Of a stretch of 64,000 nt of DNA, positions 27,758 to 36,754 are shown piece after piece (the stretch's first letter is position 1; each line of letters starts with the position of its first letter). The position numbers were made by a program, and so were the translations under genes. The stretch comes from Burkholderia sp. Bp8992 (GTDB taxonomy: Bacteria; Pseudomonadota; Gammaproteobacteria; Burkholderiales; Burkholderiaceae), in contig NZ_QTQI01000004.1 of NCBI RefSeq assembly GCF_003853705.1, forward strand, positions 310,001-374,000. Reading direction: 5' to 3'. Below the pieces are notes generated by a model. It was given only the letters and a program-made list of their open reading frames with translations. It did not search any database and was not told the origin of the DNA.

Positions 27758-29710
27758 TTAGTCCTTCTTCACTTCCTTGAACTCGGCGTCGACGACGTCG
27801 TCGGCAGCCTGTTGCGCACCACCTGCATGGGCCGCGCCTTCAGCTGCACCGGCCGCGCCGGCCGCACCCGCCTGCTGCGCCTGCATGTCGGCGTACATCT
27901 TCTCGCCGAGCTTCTGCGACACCTTGCCGAGCTCCTCGACCTTCGCGTCGATCGCGGCCTTGTCGGCCGACGTGTCCTTCAGCACTTCTTCGAGGGACTT
28001 CAGCGACGCTTCGATCGCTTCCTTCTCGCCCGCGTCCAGCTTGTCGCCGTACTCGGTCAGCGCCTTCTTCGTGCTGTGGACCAGCGCGTCGCCCTGGTTG
28101 CGCGAATCGGCCAGCTCGCGCAGCTTGTGGTCTTCCGCTGCGTTCGCTTCCGCGTCCTTGATCATCTGGTCGATTTCAGCTTCGGACAGGCCCGAGTTCG
28201 CCTTGATCGTGATCTTGTTTTCCTTGCCGGTCGCCTTGTCCTTCGCGCCGACGTGCAGGATGCCGTTCGCGTCGATGTCGAAGGTCACTTCGATCTGCGG
28301 CACGCCGCGCGGTGCGGGCGGGATGCCTTCGAGGTTGAACTCGCCGAGCAGCTTGTTGCCCGCTGCCATTTCGCGTTCGCCCTGGAACACCTTGATCGTC
28401 ACGGCGCCCTGGTTGTCGTCGGCCGTCGAGTACACCTGGGCGTGCTTCGTCGGGATCGTCGTGTTCTTGCTGATCATCTTCGTCATCACGCCGCCGAGCG
28501 TCTCGATACCGAGCGACAGCGGGGTCACGTCGAGCAGCAGCACGTCCTTGCGATCGCCCGACAGGACCTGGCCCTGGATCGCCGCGCCGACTGCGACGGC
28601 TTCGTCCGGGTTCACGTCACGGCGCGGATCCTTGCCGAAGAACTCCTTCACCTTTTCCAGCACCTTCGGCATGCGCGTCTGGCCGCCGACCAGGATCACG
28701 TCGTCGATGTCCGACACCTTGACGCCTGCGTCCTTGATCGCGATGCGGCACGGTTCGATCGTGCGCTCGACCAGGTCTTCCACCAGCGCTTCCAGCTTCG
28801 CGCGGGTGATCTTCAGGTTCAAGTGCTTCGGGCCCGACGCGTCTGCCGTGATGTACGGCAGGTTGATTTCGGTCTGCTGGCTCGACGACAGCTCGATCTT
28901 CGCCTTTTCGGCAGCTTCCTTCAGGCGCTGCAGTGCGAGCACGTCCTTCGACAGGTCGACGCCCTGCTCCTTCTTGAACTCGCCGATGATGTAATCGATG
29001 ATGCGCTGGTCGAAGTCTTCGCCGCCGAGGAACGTGTCGCCGTTGGTCGACAGCACTTCGAACTGCATTTCGCCGTCGACGTCCGCGATCTCGATGATCG
29101 ACACGTCGAACGTACCGCCGCCGAGGTCATACACGGCGATCTTGCGGTCGCCCTTCTCTGCCTTGTCCAGGCCGAACGCGAGCGCGGCTGCGGTCGGCTC
29201 GTTGATGATCCGCTTGACTTCGAGGCCCGCGATGCGGCCGGCGTCCTTGGTCGCCTGGCGCTGGCTGTCGTTGAAGTAGGCCGGCACCGTGATCACGGCT
29301 TCCGTGACCGGCTCGCCGAGGTAGTCTTCGGCCGTCTTCTTCATCTTGCGCAGCACTTCCGCCGAAACCTGCGGCGGTGCGAGCTTTTCGCCGTGTGCCT
29401 CGACCCATGCATCGCCGTTGTCGGCCTTGATGATGGTGTACGGCATCAGGCCGATGTCCTTCTGGACTTCCTTCTCTTCGAAGCGACGGCCGATCAGGCG
29501 CTTCACCGCGAACAGCGTGTTCTTCGGGTTGGTCACCGACTGGCGCTTCGCCGGCGCGCCGACGAGCACTTCGTTGTCGTCCATGTAGGCGATGATCGAC
29601 GGCGTGGTGCGCGTGCCTTCCGAGTTCTCGATGACCTTGACCTGGTTGCCTTCCATGATGGCGACGCACGAGTTCGTGGTGCCAAGGTCAATACCGATGA
29701 TCTTTCCCAT
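27758..29710 (-). CDS. dnaK: Chaperone DnaK (Hsp70)
   Basis: 650-aa ATP-driven chaperone. The N-terminal nucleotide domain opens with [46 protein letters not shown] and [10 protein letters not shown] follow. The substrate domain runs from about residue 390 ([17 protein letters not shown]), and the alpha lid ends in a Gly/Ala-rich tail with terminal [10 protein letters not shown]. Length is standard. It sits after grpE and a thioredoxin-like gene, with its own sigma-32-like promoter in the 147-bp gap. Confidence 0.99.
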   Translation of the reverse strand: MGKIIGIDLGTTNSCVAIMEGNQVKVIENSEGTRTTPSIIAYMDDNEVLVGAPAKRQSVTNPKNTLFAVKRLIGRRFEEKEVQKDIGLMPYTIIKADNGDAWVEAHGEKLAPPQVSAEVLRKMKKTAEDYLGEPVTEAVITVPAYFNDSQRQATKDAGRIAGLEVKRIINEPTAAALAFGLDKAEKGDRKIAVYDLGGGTFDVSIIEIADVDGEMQFEVLSTNGDTFLGGEDFDQRIIDYIIGEFKKEQGVDLSKDVLALQRLKEAAEKAKIELSSSQQTEINLPYITADASGPKHLNLKITRAKLEALVEDLVERTIEPCRIAIKDAGVKVSDIDDVILVGGQTRMPKVLEKVKEFFGKDPRRDVNPDEAVAVGAAIQGQVLSGDRKDVLLLDVTPLSLGIETLGGVMTKMISKNTTIPTKHAQVYSTADDNQGAVTIKVFQGEREMAAGNKLLGEFNLEGIPPAPRGVPQIEVTFDIDANGILHVGAKDKATGKENKITIKANSGLSEAEIDQMIKDAEANAAEDHKLRELADSRNQGDALVHSTKKALTEYGDKLDAGEKEAIEASLKSLEEVLKDTSADKAAIDAKVEELGKVSQKLGEKMYADMQAQQAGAAGAAGAAEGAAHAGGAQQAADDVVDAEFKEVKKD

Positions 29711-29760
29711 TTTTCCTAATCTCCAGAAATGCCTGTTTGCTGCGCGAAACGCTGCGTTTT

Positions 29761-29788
29761 GGGGCGGTTTCGCGCGCCAGAATTCAAC
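29761..29788 (-). promoter_or_regulatory. Possible sigma-32 promoter of dnaK
   Basis: Read on the minus strand, GTTGAATT (29788-29781) is followed after 13 bases by CCGCCCC (29767-29761), resembling the heat-shock pattern CTTGAAA-N13-15-CCCCAT. The match is partial. Confidence 0.45.
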
Positions 29789-29857
29789 TCTGTTCCCGAA
29801 ATGCGTCCGTCCGATCCGTTTTCAAGACCCGACGAGCGATGCGGATATTAAATTTTT

Positions 29858-30283
29858 TCAATCGCCGCCGGCTAGCGGATCGCCGCCCGGCGGATCGCCA
29901 CCGGCCGCCGCGACCTTCGCGCGCGCCGCCGACACGGCCGCCTGGAACTGCGCGAGGCCATGCCAGCCCGTCGCGCGGCCCAGCCGCTTGCCGCGGTGGA
30001 AAAAGAACCACGTCGGCACGCCGTGCAGCCCGAAGCGGCGCCCCAGCTGAGGGTGTTCGTACACGTTGCAATGGAACCACTTCAAACCCAGCGCGCGGAT
30101 TGCGTCGGGCTGGGCGAGCATCGCCTTCTTCGCGATCTCGCAGTTGAAGCAGTCGACACCCCAGAAGAACACCACCGCGAGCGCATCGCCCGCGCCGTCG
30201 ATGGCCGCGTCGAACGTGCCGGCGTCGAGCGCCTGCATGTAGAACGCATCAAATGCGGCCGGATCGACGCCGGCGGGCACCAT
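29858..30283 (-). CDS. Thioredoxin-fold protein in the grpE-dnaK operon
   Basis: 141-aa thioredoxin-family protein. FFWGVDCFNCEIAKKAML (about residues 35-52) gives a CFNC redox motif in place of CGPC, and FGLHGVPTWFFFHRGKR carries the cis-Pro loop. The start is ATG 30283, 11 bp after the grpE stop; the longer open frame upstream is grpE out of frame. The C-terminus is Gly/Asp-rich and disordered. It may act on disulfides or oxidised clients in heat stress; that is inferred from its place between grpE and dnaK. Confidence 0.85.
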   Translation of the reverse strand: MVPAGVDPAAFDAFYMQALDAGTFDAAIDGAGDALAVVFFWGVDCFNCEIAKKAMLAQPDAIRALGLKWFHCNVYEHPQLGRRFGLHGVPTWFFFHRGKRLGRATGWHGLAQFQAAVSAARAKVAAAGGDPPGGDPLAGGD

Positions 30284-30293
30284 CCCGGCAGCC

Positions 30294-30839
30294 TTACTTC
30301 GGCTGGGCGACGGTGACGAGCGCCGGACGCAGCACGCGGTCGGCGATCGTGTAACCCTTTTGCAGCACGGTGACGACGGTGTTCGGCTCCTGGTCGGCCG
30401 GCACCATCGAAATCGCCTGGTGCTGATGCGGATCGAACTTCTCGCCAACCGGGTTGAGCGCGACGACGCGGCCCTTCTCGAGCGCGCTCGTCAGCTGGCG
30501 CAGCGTCAGCTCGACGCCCTCGCGCACCTTCGCGATGTCGCCGGACGTATCGTTGACGGCCGCTTCCAGGCTGTCCAGCACCGGCAGCAGGTGTTCCGCG
30601 AAGCTCTCGATCGCAAACTTGTGTGCCTTCGACACGTCGTCCTGCGCGCGGCGGCGGACGTTCTCGGTCTCGGCCTTCGCCCGCAGGTAGCTCTCCTGCA
30701 GCTCGGCGACCTTGGCTTGAGCCTCCGCGAGCGCCGCGTCGGCTGCTTCGGCGGCGGGAGCAGCGCCTTGCGCCGCCTGCTTCTCGCTGCCGATGTCTTC
30801 GGCCGATGGGGTAGCCGGGTTCTCTTGCGTGTTTTCCAT
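30294..30839 (-). CDS. grpE: Nucleotide exchange factor GrpE
   Basis: 181-aa DnaK co-chaperone that releases ADP and acts as a thermosensor. An acidic/Ala-rich N-terminus leads into a long coiled coil ([24 protein letters not shown]), then the C-terminal beta domain with [24 protein letters not shown] and [20 protein letters not shown]. It heads the minus-strand operon grpE-trx-dnaK-dnaJ-pabBC. A sigma-32-like promoter lies about 85 bp upstream. Confidence 0.97.
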   Translation of the reverse strand: MENTQENPATPSAEDIGSEKQAAQGAAPAAEAADAALAEAQAKVAELQESYLRAKAETENVRRRAQDDVSKAHKFAIESFAEHLLPVLDSLEAAVNDTSGDIAKVREGVELTLRQLTSALEKGRVVALNPVGEKFDPHQHQAISMVPADQEPNTVVTVLQKGYTIADRVLRPALVTVAQPK

Positions 30840-30922
30840 GTCGCTGAAAGTCGATTAGAGGTTGAAGCCAAATCGGCAACCGCCGGCCGTATACCCGGCG
30901 GCACCGCACATTCGTGGTGCAG

Positions 30923-30948
30923 ATAAGGGTGGAAACTGCAATTTCAAG
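30923..30948 (-). promoter_or_regulatory. Sigma-32 heat-shock promoter of grpE
   Basis: On the minus strand CTTGAAA (30948-30942), 12 bases, then CCCTTAT (30929-30923). The -35 is a perfect heat-shock element and the -10 fits CCCCATnT with one or two changes. The rest of the 354 bp between grpE and the small gene at 31194 holds no other clear signal. Confidence 0.7.
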
Positions 30949-31193
30949 AGGGTTATTCGCCGGCATTCTCCAACGCCGCGAAACAACCGCGCTGCCCGGC
31001 GGTGCGTGGCCCGCATAGTCCACCAGTCCGGGCGAAACCGGCTGTAACAACGCTTACCTGGCAAGTACTAGCTTGGCACAGGTCCGCTGCACTACACTCC
31101 ACTCAAGCGTCGGAAAAGCGTGTTTACCCCTAGCTGACCGCCGCCTGACATCCACCTGGCGCCGTTTTCACCCTTGATCCCGAGGGGAGTACC

Positions 31194-31355
31194 GTGAAAC
31201 TGACCTTTGCGATATCGGTGGTCGCGCTGGTACTCGTTGCCGGCACCACCACCATCTGCCTGTCCGGAGCCGTCACCGACCGCACGACCGAATACGGAAG
31301 CGCGCGGGCGACCTTCGACCAGATGTTCAGCTCCCACCAGAAAATCTGTCGATGA
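31194..31355 (+). CDS. Small exported or membrane protein, 53 aa
   Basis: GTG 31194 opens a 53-codon frame with a very strong ribosome site (GAGGGGAG, 5-6 bases upstream). The protein starts MKLTFAISVVALVLVAGTTT, a signal peptide or single membrane helix, with Cys near residue 22 (TTTICLSG), which could be a loose lipobox or simply a lone Cys. The rest is short and polar, ending QKICR. The gene is convergent with hslR and their 3' ends overlap by 29 bp. No family recognised. The strong ribosome site and typical N-terminal signal make it likely real. Confidence 0.65.
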   Translation: MKLTFAISVVALVLVAGTTTICLSGAVTDRTTEYGSARATFDQMFSSHQKICR

Positions 31356-31734
31356 TGCGCCGGTCGCGCTTCGTCGGCCGGCCGTGCAGTTCGGCCGCCG
31401 GCTCGCGATACGTGCGGCGCCGCTCCAGTTCGGCGAGCCGCGCGGCCCGCCCCGCTTCCGTTTCCTCGTAAAGCGTCTGCGCGACGCTCGCAGGCCCGCG
31501 CACGTCGCACACGCCCAGCACGGCAATGTGCCAGACGACGCCATCGATCGCAATCTCGACCTCGTCGCCGACCCGCACGTCCTTGGCCGGCTTGACCGCC
31601 GCACCGCCGATCTTCACGTGCCCCTTGTCGACCGCATCGGTCGCGAGCGAGCGCGTCTTGAAGAAGCGGGCCGCCCATAGCCATTTGTCGATGCGCAGCT
31701 TCGCACCGGGGTCCGTGGAAATCTTGTAGTTCAT
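31327..31734 (-). CDS. hslR: S4-domain RNA-binding heat-shock protein (Hsp15-like)
   Basis: 135-aa protein with an S4 RNA-binding domain at residues about 13-75: LRIDKWLWAARFFKTRSLATDAVDKGHVKIGG, then VRVGDEVEIAI. Hsp15 binds free 50S subunits carrying nascent chains after heat shock. A basic C-terminus (GRPTKRDRRIIDRF) fits. ATG 31734 lies 2 bp after the hemH stop, so the two are co-transcribed. Confidence 0.92.
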   Translation of the reverse strand: MNYKISTDPGAKLRIDKWLWAARFFKTRSLATDAVDKGHVKIGGAAVKPAKDVRVGDEVEIAIDGVVWHIAVLGVCDVRGPASVAQTLYEETEAGRAARLAELERRRTYREPAAELHGRPTKRDRRIIDRFSGGS

Positions 31735-31736
31735 GA

Positions 31737-32801
31737 TCAGTTCACCGTTTCGGGCTGCGCGGCCCTGACGGGCCAGCCCTGCAGATTCTCGGCGACGATC
31801 TCGCCGAGCGCGCCGATCCATGCGGGCGCGCCGTTCAGGCACGGAATGCGGTGGAAGGTCTTGCCGCCGCCGGCCAGGAACTCGTCGCGCACTTCCATGC
31901 CGATTTCCTCGATCGTCTCCAGGCAATCGGCCGTGAAACCGGGACAGAACACGTCGGCCCGCCGCACGCCGGCCTCGCCGAACTCGCGCAGCGTCGGCGC
32001 GGTGTACGGCTGCAGCCATTCGGCCTTGCCGAAGCGCGACTGGAACGTGACGCGGCATTCGGTCGTCGACAGCCCGAGCGCGGCCATCAGCAACGCGCCC
32101 GTCTGCTGGCACTGGTCGTGATACGGGTCGCCGAGGTCGAGCGTGCGCTTCGGCACGCCGTGGAAACTCAGCACGAGCTTGTCGCCGGCCGCGAAATCGG
32201 GCCGGCCGTACTGCGCCCAGTATTGGCGCACCTGTTCGGCCAGCGCGTGGATATAGGCCGGATGGTCGGCGTAATGCCGCACCGTGCGCACTTCCGGCTG
32301 GTTGCGCATGCGCGCGAGTGCGTCGAACGCGGCATCGAAGGCGGTGGCCGTGGTCGACGCCGAGTATTGCGGATACATCGGCATCAGCAGCACGCGCTCG
32401 ACGCCCGCGCGCTTGAACTGCGCGAGCGCGTGCGAAATGTTCGGGCTGCCGTAGCGCATCGCGTAGTCGACCGTCACGTGATAGCCGTTCGACGTGAGCA
32501 GGTGCCGCACGCTGTCGGTCTGGCGCTCGGTGTACACGCGCAGCGGCGAACCCTCGGGCATCCAGACGGCCGCGTATTTCTTCGCGGACGCGCGGCCGCG
32601 CAGCGGCAGGATCAGCGTGCGCAGCAGCACCTGCCAGACGGCCTGCGGAATCTCGACGACGCGCGGATCCGACAGGAATTCGGCCAGGTAGCGCCGCACC
32701 GCGCGCGGCGTGGGTGCGTCGGGCGTGCCGAGATTGATCAGCAGCACACCGATGCGGTGGGCGGCCGCGATGCTCGAAGGCGGCTCAAGATCGAAACGCA
32801 T
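31737..32801 (-). CDS. hemH: Ferrochelatase
   Basis: Inserts Fe(II) into protoporphyrin IX, the last step of haem synthesis. Signatures: [16 protein letters not shown] at the N-terminus, [26 protein letters not shown], the catalytic-His segment [22 protein letters not shown] and [18 protein letters not shown] chose ATG 32801 ([10 protein letters not shown]), 354 aa; a start 14 codons upstream adds no homology. It lies between hrcA and hslR on the minus strand, so haem supply and heat-shock genes share a neighbourhood here. Confidence 0.96.
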   Translation of the reverse strand: MRFDLEPPSSIAAAHRIGVLLINLGTPDAPTPRAVRRYLAEFLSDPRVVEIPQAVWQVLLRTLILPLRGRASAKKYAAVWMPEGSPLRVYTERQTDSVRHLLTSNGYHVTVDYAMRYGSPNISHALAQFKRAGVERVLLMPMYPQYSASTTATAFDAAFDALARMRNQPEVRTVRHYADHPAYIHALAEQVRQYWAQYGRPDFAAGDKLVLSFHGVPKRTLDLGDPYHDQCQQTGALLMAALGLSTTECRVTFQSRFGKAEWLQPYTAPTLREFGEAGVRRADVFCPGFTADCLETIEEIGMEVRDEFLAGGGKTFHRIPCLNGAPAWIGALGEIVAENLQGWPVRAAQPETVN

Positions 32802-32936
32802 GGGCAAGAACGTGCTCGAGGCACGGGACCGGACGGCTCTCAATTATAGCGGGCCGCCCCATGCCGTTCGGCCGACTGTCGGCGCGTGCGGCAATGCGAC
32901 ACGATGACGGGGCGGGATCAGGCGGCCGATCGCAGG

Positions 32937-33959
32937 CTATTGCTGGCTCAGCGTGAGCGACAGCAGGCGCGCGGTGATGTCGACGATCGGTATCACGCGG
33001 TTGTAGGCCATGCGGGTCGGGCCGATCACGCCGAGCGTGCCGACGATCTGCCCGTTCACCTCGTACGGCGCGGTGACGACGCTCATTTCCTCGATCGGCA
33101 CGAGCGTCGATTCGCCGCCGATGAAGATCTGCACGCCCTGGGCGTGGCTCGACACGTCGAGCAGTTGCAGGAGGCCCGTCTTTTGGTCGAACACGTCGAA
33201 CAGCTTGCGCAGCCGCGCCATGTCGGACGACAGATCCGCCACTTCGAGCAGGTTGCGCTCGCCGGAAATCAGCACGGTGTCCTCGGTGTCGGGCACCTCG
33301 GTACTGGCCGTCACGGCCGCGTGCATCAGCGTGGTCATGTCGCCGCGCAGCTGGTCGATCTCGTCGCGCAGGCGGCGGCGCACCTCGTCGAACGACAGGC
33401 CGGCGAAATGCGCATTGATGTAGTTGGACGCCTCGGTCAGCTGCGACGGCGAATAGTCGCGCGGCGTCGCGAGCATCCGGTTCTGCACGTCGCCTTCGGG
33501 CGTGACGATGATCAGCAGGATGCGCTTGTCGGACAGGCGCATGAACTCGATCTGCTTGAACACGTGGCTGCGGCGCGGCGTCAGCACGACGCCCGCGAAC
33601 TGCGACAGGTTCGACAGCACGCTCGCGGCGGCCGCGACCACCCGCTGCTGCGGCTCGCCGGCCTGCAGCGTGTTCTGCACCTGCCGCGCGACGGCCTCGG
33701 CGTCGATCGGCGCCTCGACCGTCAGCATCGTGTCGACGAACAGCCGGTAGCCGCGCGGCGTCGGCACGCGCCCGGCCGACGTGTGCGGGCTCGACACGAG
33801 GCCGAGCTCCTCCAGGTCGGACATCACGTTGCGGATCGTCGCCGGGCTCAGCTCGAGCCCGGAGTAACGGGACAACGTGCGCGATCCGACTGGCTGACCG
33901 TCGGCGATATACCGTTCGATCAGGGTTTTCAGGAGGGTTCGTGCGCGAGGATCTAGCAT
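32937..33959 (-). CDS. hrcA: Heat-inducible transcription repressor HrcA
   Basis: 340-aa repressor of CIRCE-controlled heat-shock genes such as groESL. The winged-helix N-terminus reads [38 protein letters not shown], then [17 protein letters not shown]. The central GAF-like domain and C-terminal [16 protein letters not shown] are intact. ATG 33959 (MLDPRART) is chosen; longer frames extend into the nadK leader. No CIRCE element was seen at grpE, dnaK or hrcA in this window, so its targets probably lie elsewhere. Confidence 0.96.
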   Translation of the reverse strand: MLDPRARTLLKTLIERYIADGQPVGSRTLSRYSGLELSPATIRNVMSDLEELGLVSSPHTSAGRVPTPRGYRLFVDTMLTVEAPIDAEAVARQVQNTLQAGEPQQRVVAAAASVLSNLSQFAGVVLTPRRSHVFKQIEFMRLSDKRILLIIVTPEGDVQNRMLATPRDYSPSQLTEASNYINAHFAGLSFDEVRRRLRDEIDQLRGDMTTLMHAAVTASTEVPDTEDTVLISGERNLLEVADLSSDMARLRKLFDVFDQKTGLLQLLDVSSHAQGVQIFIGGESTLVPIEEMSVVTAPYEVNGQIVGTLGVIGPTRMAYNRVIPIVDITARLLSLTLSQQ

Positions 33960-34090
33960 GGTGGAAAATTTTAGCGCAACCGCGCGACCGCGGCGAGTGG
34001 CGTCGCCCACCGTTGCGCGGGCCGGCCCGATCCGGCCCCGCCGGGGCACAACCGGTTCTTTTCGTCAACGAGCTATGGTGTAATGCCGGC

Positions 34091-34993
34091 ATGAAAACCG
34101 GTAATCAGTTCAACACCGTCGCGCTCGTCGGCCGAAGCAACACGCCCAACATCGCCGAGCCGCTCGCCACGCTGGCCGCCTGCGTCGCCGGGCAGGGCTT
34201 CGAGGTCGTCTTCGAAGCCGAGACCGCGCGCGAGATCGGCATCACCGGCTACCCGGCGCTGACGCCGGCCGAAATCGGGGCGCGCGCCGACGTGGCGGTC
34301 GTGCTGGGCGGCGACGGGACGATGCTCGGCATCGGCCGTCAGCTCGCGCCGTACAAGACGCCGCTGATCGGGATCAACCACGGGCGGCTCGGCTTCATCA
34401 CCGACATCGCGGCGGCCGACATGCAGGCGCTCGTCCCGGTGATCCTGTCGGGCAAGTTCGAGCGCGAGGAACGCGCGCTGCTCGAGGCGCGGATCATGCG
34501 CGACGGCGAACCGATCTACCACGCGATTGCGTTCAACGACGTCGTCGTGAACCGCAGCGGCTTCTCCGGGATGGTCGAGCTGCGCGCGTCGGTCGACGGC
34601 CGGTACATGTACAACCAGCGTTCGGACGGCCTGATCGTCGCGACGCCGACCGGCTCGACCGCCTACGCGCTGTCGTCGGCCGGCCCGATCCTCCATCCGC
34701 AGCTGGCGGGCATCGTGCTCGTGCCGATCGCGCCGCACGCGCTGTCGAACCGGCCGATCGTGCTGCCCGACGATTCGAAAATCGCGATCCAGATCGTCGG
34801 CGGGCGCGACGTCAACGTGAACTTCGACATGCAGTCGTTCACGTCGCTCGAACTGAACGACACGATCGAGGTGCGCCGCTCGAAGCACACGGTGCCGTTC
34901 CTGCACCCGATCGGCTACAGCTACTACGCGACGCTGCGCAAGAAGCTGCACTGGAACGAACACGCCTCGAACGAAGACGACAAGGCGTCCTGA
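34091..34993 (+). CDS. nadK: NAD kinase
   Basis: ATP-dependent phosphorylation of NAD to NADP. Signatures: [17 protein letters not shown] (GGDG near residue 76), [20 protein letters not shown], and [29 protein letters not shown] 34091 gives 300 aa, the usual length. It is divergent from hrcA and 19 bp upstream of recN, a pairing widespread in proteobacteria. Confidence 0.97.
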   Translation: MKTGNQFNTVALVGRSNTPNIAEPLATLAACVAGQGFEVVFEAETAREIGITGYPALTPAEIGARADVAVVLGGDGTMLGIGRQLAPYKTPLIGINHGRLGFITDIAAADMQALVPVILSGKFEREERALLEARIMRDGEPIYHAIAFNDVVVNRSGFSGMVELRASVDGRYMYNQRSDGLIVATPTGSTAYALSSAGPILHPQLAGIVLVPIAPHALSNRPIVLPDDSKIAIQIVGGRDVNVNFDMQSFTSLELNDTIEVRRSKHTVPFLHPIGYSYYATLRKKLHWNEHASNEDDKAS

Positions 34994-35012
34994 CGCCGCT
35001 CCGCCCGACACC

Positions 35013-36662
35013 ATGCTCCGCCACCTCTCGATCCGCGACTTCGTCATCGTCGCCGCGCTCGATCTCGAATTCGACAGCGGCTTTTCCGTCTTCTCCGGCG
35101 AAACCGGCGCCGGGAAATCGATCCTGATCGACGCCCTCGCCCTCGCGCTCGGCGAACGCGCCGACGCGAGCGTCGTGCGCACCGGCTGCGGCCGCGCCGA
35201 CATCACGGCCGAATTCACGCCGCACGACCGCGTCGCGCGCTGGCTCGACGAACACGCGTTCGACACCGAGGACACCGTGATGCTGCGCCGCGTGATCGAC
35301 GCAAACGGCCGTTCGCGTGCGTTCATCAACGGCACCAGCGCGACGCTCGCGCAGCTGCGCGAACTCGGCGAAATGCTCGTCGACATCCACGGCCAGCACG
35401 CGCACCAGCTGCTGATGCGGCCCGACGCGCAGCGCGAGCTGTTCGACACGCACGCGGGGCTCGTCGCCGACGCCGCGAACGTCGCGCGCGCCTGGCGCGT
35501 GTGGCGCGACGCGACGCAAGCGATCGACGCCGCGAAGGCGCACGAGCGCGAGCTGCAGCTCGAACGCGAAAAGCTCGCGTGGCAGCTCGCCGAGCTCGAC
35601 AAGCTTGCACCGCAGCCCGGCGAATGGGACGAAGTCAGCAACGAGCACAAGCGGCTGTCGCATTCGGCGAACCTGATCGAAGGCGTGCGCGGCGCGCTCA
35701 ACGCGCTGTCCGAGTCCGACGACGCGATGCTCGCGCAGCTCGGCGCGATCGTGTCGAAGCTGCGCAGCCTGGCCGACTACGACACGGCGCTCGGCGACGC
35801 GCTCGCGTCGCTCGAACCGGCCGAGATCCAGCTGCAGGAAGCCGTCTATTCGCTGTCGCACTACGCGCAGCGCGTCGACCTCGATCCCGAGCGGCTCGCG
35901 CAGGTCGAGACGCGCCTCGATGCGCTGCACTCGACCGCCCGCAAGTTCTGGCTGCCGCCCGACACGCTGCACGAGGAACATGCGGCGCGCCGTGCGCAGC
36001 TCGCCGCGCTCGACGCGGCCGCCGATCTCGGCGCGCTCGAGGCGGCGCAGGCCAAGGCGCGCGAAGCCTATCTCGCCGATGCCCGGCACCTGTCCAAAGC
36101 GCGCGCGCAGGCCGCGAAGGCGCTCGGCACGGCCGTCACCGCCGGCATGCAGGAGTTGTCGATGGCGGGCGGCAGCTTCGAAGTCGCGCTCGTCCCGCTC
36201 GCCGACGGCGGCCCGCACGGGCTCGAGCAGGTCGAATTCCGCGTCGCGGGGCACCCGGGCGTGCCGCTGCGGCCGCTCGCGAAGGTCGCGTCGGGCGGCG
36301 AACTCGCGCGGATCAGCCTCGCGCTCGCGGTCATTGCCAGCGCGGCAAGCCCGACGCCCACACTGATCTTCGACGAAGTCGATACGGGGATCGGCGGTGG
36401 CGTCGCCGAAGTGGTCGGCCGCCTGCTGCACCAGCTCGGGCGAGAGCGCCAGGTGCTGTGCGTGACGCACCTGCCGCAGGTCGCCGCCCGCGGCGACCAT
36501 CACTTCCAGGTCGCGAAAGGCGCCGACGATCGCGGCGGCACGGTTTCGACGGTCGTCGCGCTCGACCGCGCCAACCGCATCGAGGAAGTCGCGCGGATGC
36601 TCGGCGGGCTCGAGATCACGGCCACGACGCGCAAGCACGCGAAGGAAATGCTGGCGGCCTGA
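35013..36662 (+). CDS. recN: DNA repair protein RecN
   Basis: 549-aa SMC-like ATPase used in double-strand break repair. Walker A is FSGETGAGKSILIDALALALG (residues about 27-47). The middle holds two long coiled-coil arms. The ABC signature and Walker B are LAKVASGGELARISLALAV and TLIFDEVDTGIGGGVAEVVG, then VLCVTHLPQVAARGDHHF. ATG 35013 is the family start (MLRHLSIRDFVIV). It is probably co-transcribed with nadK. No LexA box was identified before it. Confidence 0.97.
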   Translation: MLRHLSIRDFVIVAALDLEFDSGFSVFSGETGAGKSILIDALALALGERADASVVRTGCGRADITAEFTPHDRVARWLDEHAFDTEDTVMLRRVIDANGRSRAFINGTSATLAQLRELGEMLVDIHGQHAHQLLMRPDAQRELFDTHAGLVADAANVARAWRVWRDATQAIDAAKAHERELQLEREKLAWQLAELDKLAPQPGEWDEVSNEHKRLSHSANLIEGVRGALNALSESDDAMLAQLGAIVSKLRSLADYDTALGDALASLEPAEIQLQEAVYSLSHYAQRVDLDPERLAQVETRLDALHSTARKFWLPPDTLHEEHAARRAQLAALDAAADLGALEAAQAKAREAYLADARHLSKARAQAAKALGTAVTAGMQELSMAGGSFEVALVPLADGGPHGLEQVEFRVAGHPGVPLRPLAKVASGGELARISLALAVIASAASPTPTLIFDEVDTGIGGGVAEVVGRLLHQLGRERQVLCVTHLPQVAARGDHHFQVAKGADDRGGTVSTVVALDRANRIEEVARMLGGLEITATTRKHAKEMLAA

Positions 36663-36754
36663 CGCCGCCGCCGGCCTGCGCCGGCCGAACCAGGCACGCT
36701 CACAAACCGCTCGGGGCGGTGCGCGGATCGATACCGCGCCCGCCCGGCCTTCAT

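Noticed and set aside
31074..31092. Sigma-54-like TGGCAC with downstream TGC before the 53-aa gene
   Set aside because: The spacing between GG and GC is off by one to two bases, and sigma-54 promoters are strict.
30840..34090. CIRCE element (TTAGCACTC-N9-GAGTGCTAA) near hrcA or grpE
   Set aside because: Looked for by eye on both strands; no matching repeat found.
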